Part shown: piece after piece, positions 35,629-38,882 of the stretch
Layout: each line of letters starts with the position of its first letter
Numbering within the stretch: the stretch's first letter is position 1
Assembly (NCBI RefSeq): GCF_029870285.1
Contig: NZ_JACSYA010000042.1
Location: 1-38,882 of the forward strand
DNA from: Delftia sp. PS-11
Lineage (GTDB): Bacteria; Pseudomonadota; Gammaproteobacteria; Burkholderiales; Burkholderiaceae_C
Direction: 5' to 3'
Length of the DNA stretch: 38,882 nucleotides
Notes under the pieces: generated by a model
Told to the model about the DNA's origin: nothing
The model's input: only the letters and a program-made list of their open reading frames with translations
The model's database searches: none
Made by a program: the position numbers and the translations under genes

Positions 35629-35699
35629 CTGTCGCTGCACGCGACAGGCGGCGCACCCATGCGACACCTGTCGCACCGTGCCTGCTGCAGTGCAGCAGG
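35629..35699. promoter_or_regulatory. three palindromes, candidate AcoR-type enhancer sites
   Basis: CTGTCGC-N5-GCGACAG (35629-35647) and TGCGACA-CC-TGTCGCA (35660-35675) share the half-site GCGACA/TGTCGC. A third palindrome of different sequence, CCTGCTGCA-G-TGCAGCAGG, lies at 35681-35699. They sit 130-200 bases upstream of the sigma-54 start and about 90-160 bases before the activator gene, right for upstream activating sequences. Confidence 0.7.
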
Positions 35700-35786
35700 G
35701 GCAATGGGTAAATCTTGATTGGCGCTGTACCGTTCAGGTCACAGAATCGGTTCAAGCACGTTCAACGCCCGCATCGGCTCCTCCCC

Positions 35787-37736
35787 ATGTCCCTGCAGTC
35801 CTATGCCTCGCACATCCAGGAAATCGAAGCCTTTGGCCTGGGCTATCCCCAGCGCGGGCAGGAGCGCGACCGCGCAGTGCTGCGCAGCTGGCGCCGCTGC
35901 ATCGACTCCCACCGGCTCGACCCGGCGCATACCAGCGAAGCCCATATCGTGACCGAAGGCCAGCTGCGTGCGCACCGCGAAGAATCCGAGCCGCTGATCC
36001 GCATTGCCCGCCACGCGCTGGAGCGGCTGTACCAGCAGCTCAAGGGCCTGGACTATGTGCTGCTGCTGGCGGACCGCCATGGCGTAGCCGTGGACTTTCT
36101 GGGGCACGGGGCCGACACCGGCGACCTGCGCCGCGCAGGCCTGTATCTGGGCGCGCAATGGCGCGAGGATCACTCCGGCACTTCGGCCGTGGGGGCCTGC
36201 CTGGAAACGGGCGAAGCGCTGATCGTGCACCAGAGCGACCATTTCGACTTCACCCATACCGGCCTGTCCTGCACTGCGGCGCCCATCTACGACATGCGCG
36301 GCGAACTCGCAGCGGTGCTGGATCTGTCGCTGCTGCGTTCGCCCGCCGAGCGGGCCAGCCAGAATCTGGCACTCAATCTGGTCGTGGCTGCAGCGCGGCG
36401 CGTGGAGCAGGCCAATCTGATGGCGCAGTCCGGCCAGGACTGGGTGGTGCGGCTGGCCCAGTCGCCCGATTTTCTCGATGTCGATCCCGATGCCTCCATC
36501 AGTGTCGATGCACGCGGCCGCATCCGCGCCATGACCCACGCGGGCGCCCGCCTGCTGGCTGGCGCCGTGCAGCTGGACTGGCGCCAGCGCCAGACCCTCA
36601 TTGGCCAGCCGCTGGATCGTTTCTTCGACATGGACCTGCGCCACCTGCCCGAGCTGCGCCGCAATCGCCCGGCGCAGGAGCGCATCATCCGCGCCCGCGA
36701 CGGCAGCATTCTCTTTGCCCATGCCATGGAGCCACAGCGTCTGGCACGCCGCACGGGTGCGCAGGCAAGGCCTGCGCCACCTCCGCTGCCGGCAGCGCTG
36801 CAGGCGCTTGACACGGGAGATGCTGCACTGCACACGCTGCTGCGCAAGGCGTCCCGGCTCGCTGTGCAGGAGCTGCCCATCCTGGTGCAAGGGGAGACTG
36901 GCGCAGGCAAGGAATACCTGGCCCGCGCCCTGCATGCCTGCAGCGGCCGCAGCGGCGCCTTCGTTGCCATCAACTGCGCAGCCATTCCCGAGACGCTGCT
37001 GGAAAGCGAGCTGTTCGGTTACCTGCCCGGCACCTGGACCGGCGGTGCCAGCAAGGGCCGCGAAGGGTTGATCGCTGCAGCACATGAAGGCACGCTGTTT
37101 CTTGACGAGATCGGCGACATGCCGCTGGCCCTGCAGGCCAAGCTGCTGCGGGTGCTGTCCGAATCCGAAATCACGCCGCTGGGCGCCCGCGCGCCACGGC
37201 CGGTGGCGGTGCGCTTCATCTCGGCCTCGCACCGGCCGCTGGCCGAGCTGGTGCGGCGCGGCAGCTTCCGTGAAGATTTGCTGTACCGCCTCAACGCGGC
37301 CGTGCTGCATCTGCCTGCGCTGCGCCAGCGCAGTGATCTGCAAACCCTTGCCGACCAGATGCTGTCCACTTTGGGCAGCCATCTGCACCTGGGCGACGCG
37401 GCCCGCGCCCTGCTGGCCGCGCACGCCTGGCCGGGCAACCTGCGCGAGCTGCACAATGCGCTGCGCTACGCCGCCGCCCTGTGCGGGTCCGATGGCGACG
37501 GCACCATCCAGCCCGAGCACCTGCCCGATGCCCTGCACAACGCTCCATGCGGCACTGCCTGGGCCGGCCACCCCAGCGAGCCCGCCGCCGCGCAGGCGCT
37601 GGAGCAGTTGCTCGCGCAGTGCCGGGGCAATGTCTCCGAGGCTGCACGCCAGCTCGGCGTCAGCCGCTCCACCATCCACCGCCGCATCCAGCAGCTGCAG
37701 CTCGGCGTGCGGCATGCCCAATGGCGCGGGTCATAG
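35787..37736 (+). CDS. AcoR-type sigma-54-dependent transcriptional activator
   Basis: 649-aa enhancer-binding protein starting at the ATG at 35787. The N-terminal AcoR signature VLRSWRRCIDSHRLDP is at 31-46, with a GAF-like sensory domain (about 75-190). The AAA+ core holds Walker A GETGAGKE (about 369), Walker B GTLFLDEIGD (about 435) and FREDLLYRLN (arginine finger); a Fis-like helix-turn-helix ends the protein (NVSEAARQLGVSRSTIHRRI). The sigma-54-contacting GAFTGA loop reads GTWTGG (residues 415-420), an uncommon variant. Divergent from the sigma-54-controlled monooxygenase unit, which it presumably activates on binding a small alcohol or ketone inducer. Confidence 0.92.
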   Translation: MSLQSYASHIQEIEAFGLGYPQRGQERDRAVLRSWRRCIDSHRLDPAHTSEAHIVTEGQLRAHREESEPLIRIARHALERLYQQLKGLDYVLLLADRHGVAVDFLGHGADTGDLRRAGLYLGAQWREDHSGTSAVGACLETGEALIVHQSDHFDFTHTGLSCTAAPIYDMRGELAAVLDLSLLRSPAERASQNLALNLVVAAARRVEQANLMAQSGQDWVVRLAQSPDFLDVDPDASISVDARGRIRAMTHAGARLLAGAVQLDWRQRQTLIGQPLDRFFDMDLRHLPELRRNRPAQERIIRARDGSILFAHAMEPQRLARRTGAQARPAPPPLPAALQALDTGDAALHTLLRKASRLAVQELPILVQGETGAGKEYLARALHACSGRSGAFVAINCAAIPETLLESELFGYLPGTWTGGASKGREGLIAAAHEGTLFLDEIGDMPLALQAKLLRVLSESEITPLGARAPRPVAVRFISASHRPLAELVRRGSFREDLLYRLNAAVLHLPALRQRSDLQTLADQMLSTLGSHLHLGDAARALLAAHAWPGNLRELHNALRYAAALCGSDGDGTIQPEHLPDALHNAPCGTAWAGHPSEPAAAQALEQLLAQCRGNVSEAARQLGVSRSTIHRRIQQLQLGVRHAQWRGS

Positions 37737-37968
37737 GCAGGGATTTTCACGAAAGCCAATCCCATGTCTCGCGGCCAAGCCAGTCCAATGGGCCGGCCTA
37801 TCGCCTGCCATTTTTCTGCCGGCGCAAGGCATTGCCGGTCAACCCTGGAATCCATTCAGGGTAGCGGGCTGGATGCACAGGCATTCCAGCGAAAGCATTC
37901 CGTCCCAAACCTCTCGCACCGCCTTCGCCATGGAGCCGGATTGGCTCCACTCACCAGATTTTGCCGCC
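37737..37968. other. intergenic region between the activator and phzF-like genes
   Basis: No coding frame is supported. A GGAGCC-N5-GGCTCC inverted repeat lies at 37932-37948; it would be inside the coding region if the isomerase starts at the upstream in-frame ATG (37930). No clear promoter or T-tract terminator was found. Confidence 0.3.
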
Positions 37969-38772
37969 ATGCAACTTTCCATTCATATCATTGACGCTTT
38001 CACCTCGGAGCGGTTCAAAGGCAACCAGGCCGCCGTCGTTCCACTGGATGCCTGGCTGGCCGATTCCGTGCTGCAGGCGATTGCCGCCGAGAACAATCTG
38101 TCCGAAACCTCGTTTCTGGTCTGGAATGCCGACCGCGCAGCATTCGAAATCCGCTGGTTCTCCCCGCTCAAGGAGATTGCGTTCTGCGGCCATGCCACGC
38201 TGGCGAGCGCATTCGTGCTTTTCGAGGCCGATCCTGCGCTGCGCAGCGTCCGTTTCTGGGCGGCGGCCGTTGGCAATGTCACCGCGACGCTTGAGGAGGG
38301 CGGGCGCATCCGCATGACCTTTCCCCGCCGTGATGCGCGGCCTGTGGACGCGCCGCTAGCCGCGCTGTGCGAGGGACTCGATCCGGCGCCCCTGGCCTGT
38401 TTCGTGAATCAGCAGGCCTATATGGCCGTTTATGCGTCCGAGGCCTGCGTGCGCGCGGTCCGGCCGGACCTTGAAAAGCTCAAATCGCTGGGGCCGCTGG
38501 ATGTGGTGGTGACGGCACCTGCGGACGAGGGCGCTGCCCATGATTTCGTCAGCCGCTATTTCTGGCCGGCCAACGGCGGCGATGAAGACCCCGTCACAGG
38601 CTCCATCCATGCGGCGCTGGCCCCTTACTGGGCCGGGCGGCTTGGCAAGAGCCGCCTGGTCGGTCTGCAGGCATCGCAGCGCACCGGCACGCTGTTTTGC
38701 GAGGTGACGCAGGAGAGCGTCGAAGTGGCTGGCCACTGCGCCCGCTACCTGCGCGGCACGATCACCCTCTAG
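37969..38772 (+). CDS. PhzF-family isomerase/epimerase
   Basis: Diaminopimelate-epimerase-fold protein of 267 aa from the ATG at 37969; an in-frame ATG at 37930 would add 13 residues. The start IHIIDAFTSERFKGNQAAVV and the catalytic Glu46 in AENNLSETSF are hallmarks of PhzF-like proteins, along with FCGHATLAS and the second-half DPVTGSIHAALAPYW motif. PhzF itself isomerises a phenazine precursor, but no phenazine genes are present; most chromosomal homologues have unknown substrates. Confidence 0.9.
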   Translation: MQLSIHIIDAFTSERFKGNQAAVVPLDAWLADSVLQAIAAENNLSETSFLVWNADRAAFEIRWFSPLKEIAFCGHATLASAFVLFEADPALRSVRFWAAAVGNVTATLEEGGRIRMTFPRRDARPVDAPLAALCEGLDPAPLACFVNQQAYMAVYASEACVRAVRPDLEKLKSLGPLDVVVTAPADEGAAHDFVSRYFWPANGGDEDPVTGSIHAALAPYWAGRLGKSRLVGLQASQRTGTLFCEVTQESVEVAGHCARYLRGTITL

Positions 38773-38788
38773 ATGCCGGCTCCGGGCG

Positions 38789-38882
38789 TTACGTCTGCAT
38801 GCTGTCCGCCAGGCGCAAAGGCTGTGGTGCCGGCATGGCCACGGCAGCGGCGGCCCTGGCCGTTGCCGGGGTGAAATGGAAG
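38789..38882 (-). CDS. probable C-terminus of a gene continuing past the right edge
   Basis: On the minus strand a frame enters from the right and runs 30 codons to a TAA at 38791-38789, reading ...FHFTPATARAAAVAMP... and ending ADSMQT. Its stop lies 17 bases from the phzF-like stop, consistent with convergent genes. It is too short for a family call. Confidence 0.35.
   Translation of the reverse strand, partial: FHFTPATARAAAAVAMPAPQPLRLADSMQT

Overview
The window looks like chromosome of a GC-rich betaproteobacterium of the Comamonadaceae (Comamonas/Delftia type). The reasons are two Omp32-like trimeric porins, a betaproteobacterial-style general secretion operon, a Coq7 ubiquinone hydroxylase, a HrcA/CIRCE-controlled groESL operon and the overall codon use. 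This is a family-level judgement from protein character, not a database match. No rRNA, tRNA, CRISPR array, prophage or transposase gene was seen. The only mobile-looking element is a 130-bp structured repeat at the left edge.

Layout. (1) 1-10793: the dispersed-repeat candidate, an unassigned ORF, and a type II secretion (T2SS) block. On the minus strand it reads gspG-H-I-J-K-L-M-N-D-E with overlapping or near-touching genes; gspC is divergent from gspG. gspF and gspO are not in the window, and GspE lacks the usual C-terminal four-cysteine zinc module. (2) 10798-13786 (minus): ilvA, cobS, cobC. (3) 13901-14050 (minus): a probable small RNA with an anti-Shine-Dalgarno loop and its own terminator, between ilvA and an OsmC-family gene. 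(4) 14141-18034: OsmC protein, coq7, two porins. (5) 18156-21488: M20 amidohydrolase, TetR regulator with a palindromic operator, a solo FabF-type ketosynthase preceded by a tiny Cys-rich ORF. (6) 21522-25158: RpiR-type regulator divergent from tal-pgi (central carbon metabolism); pgi has an odd start at an A7 tract. (7) 25370-30157: an amino-acid-type solute-binding protein, a LysR regulator, and divergent from it a 2-oxoadipate dioxygenase (HglS) plus a 2-aminoadipate-type aminotransferase. The last two are consecutive steps of lysine/2-aminoadipate catabolism. (8) 30263-32350: groES-groEL with a perfect CIRCE operator. (9) 32499-37736: a flavin monooxygenase with an N-terminal NTF2-like domain and a butanediol-dehydrogenase-like alcohol dehydrogenase, behind a strong sigma-54 promoter, divergent from an AcoR-type activator with palindromic candidate enhancer sites between. 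(10) 37969-38771: a PhzF-family isomerase, then the probable tail of a minus-strand gene at the right edge.

Most striking points: the anti-SD small RNA, the sigma-54/AcoR-controlled monooxygenase-dehydrogenase unit (whose activator has a non-canonical GAFTGA loop), the zinc-module-less GspE, and the pgi start where removal of one A would join an ATG to the frame. I see no wholly new multi-gene defence or mobile system here.
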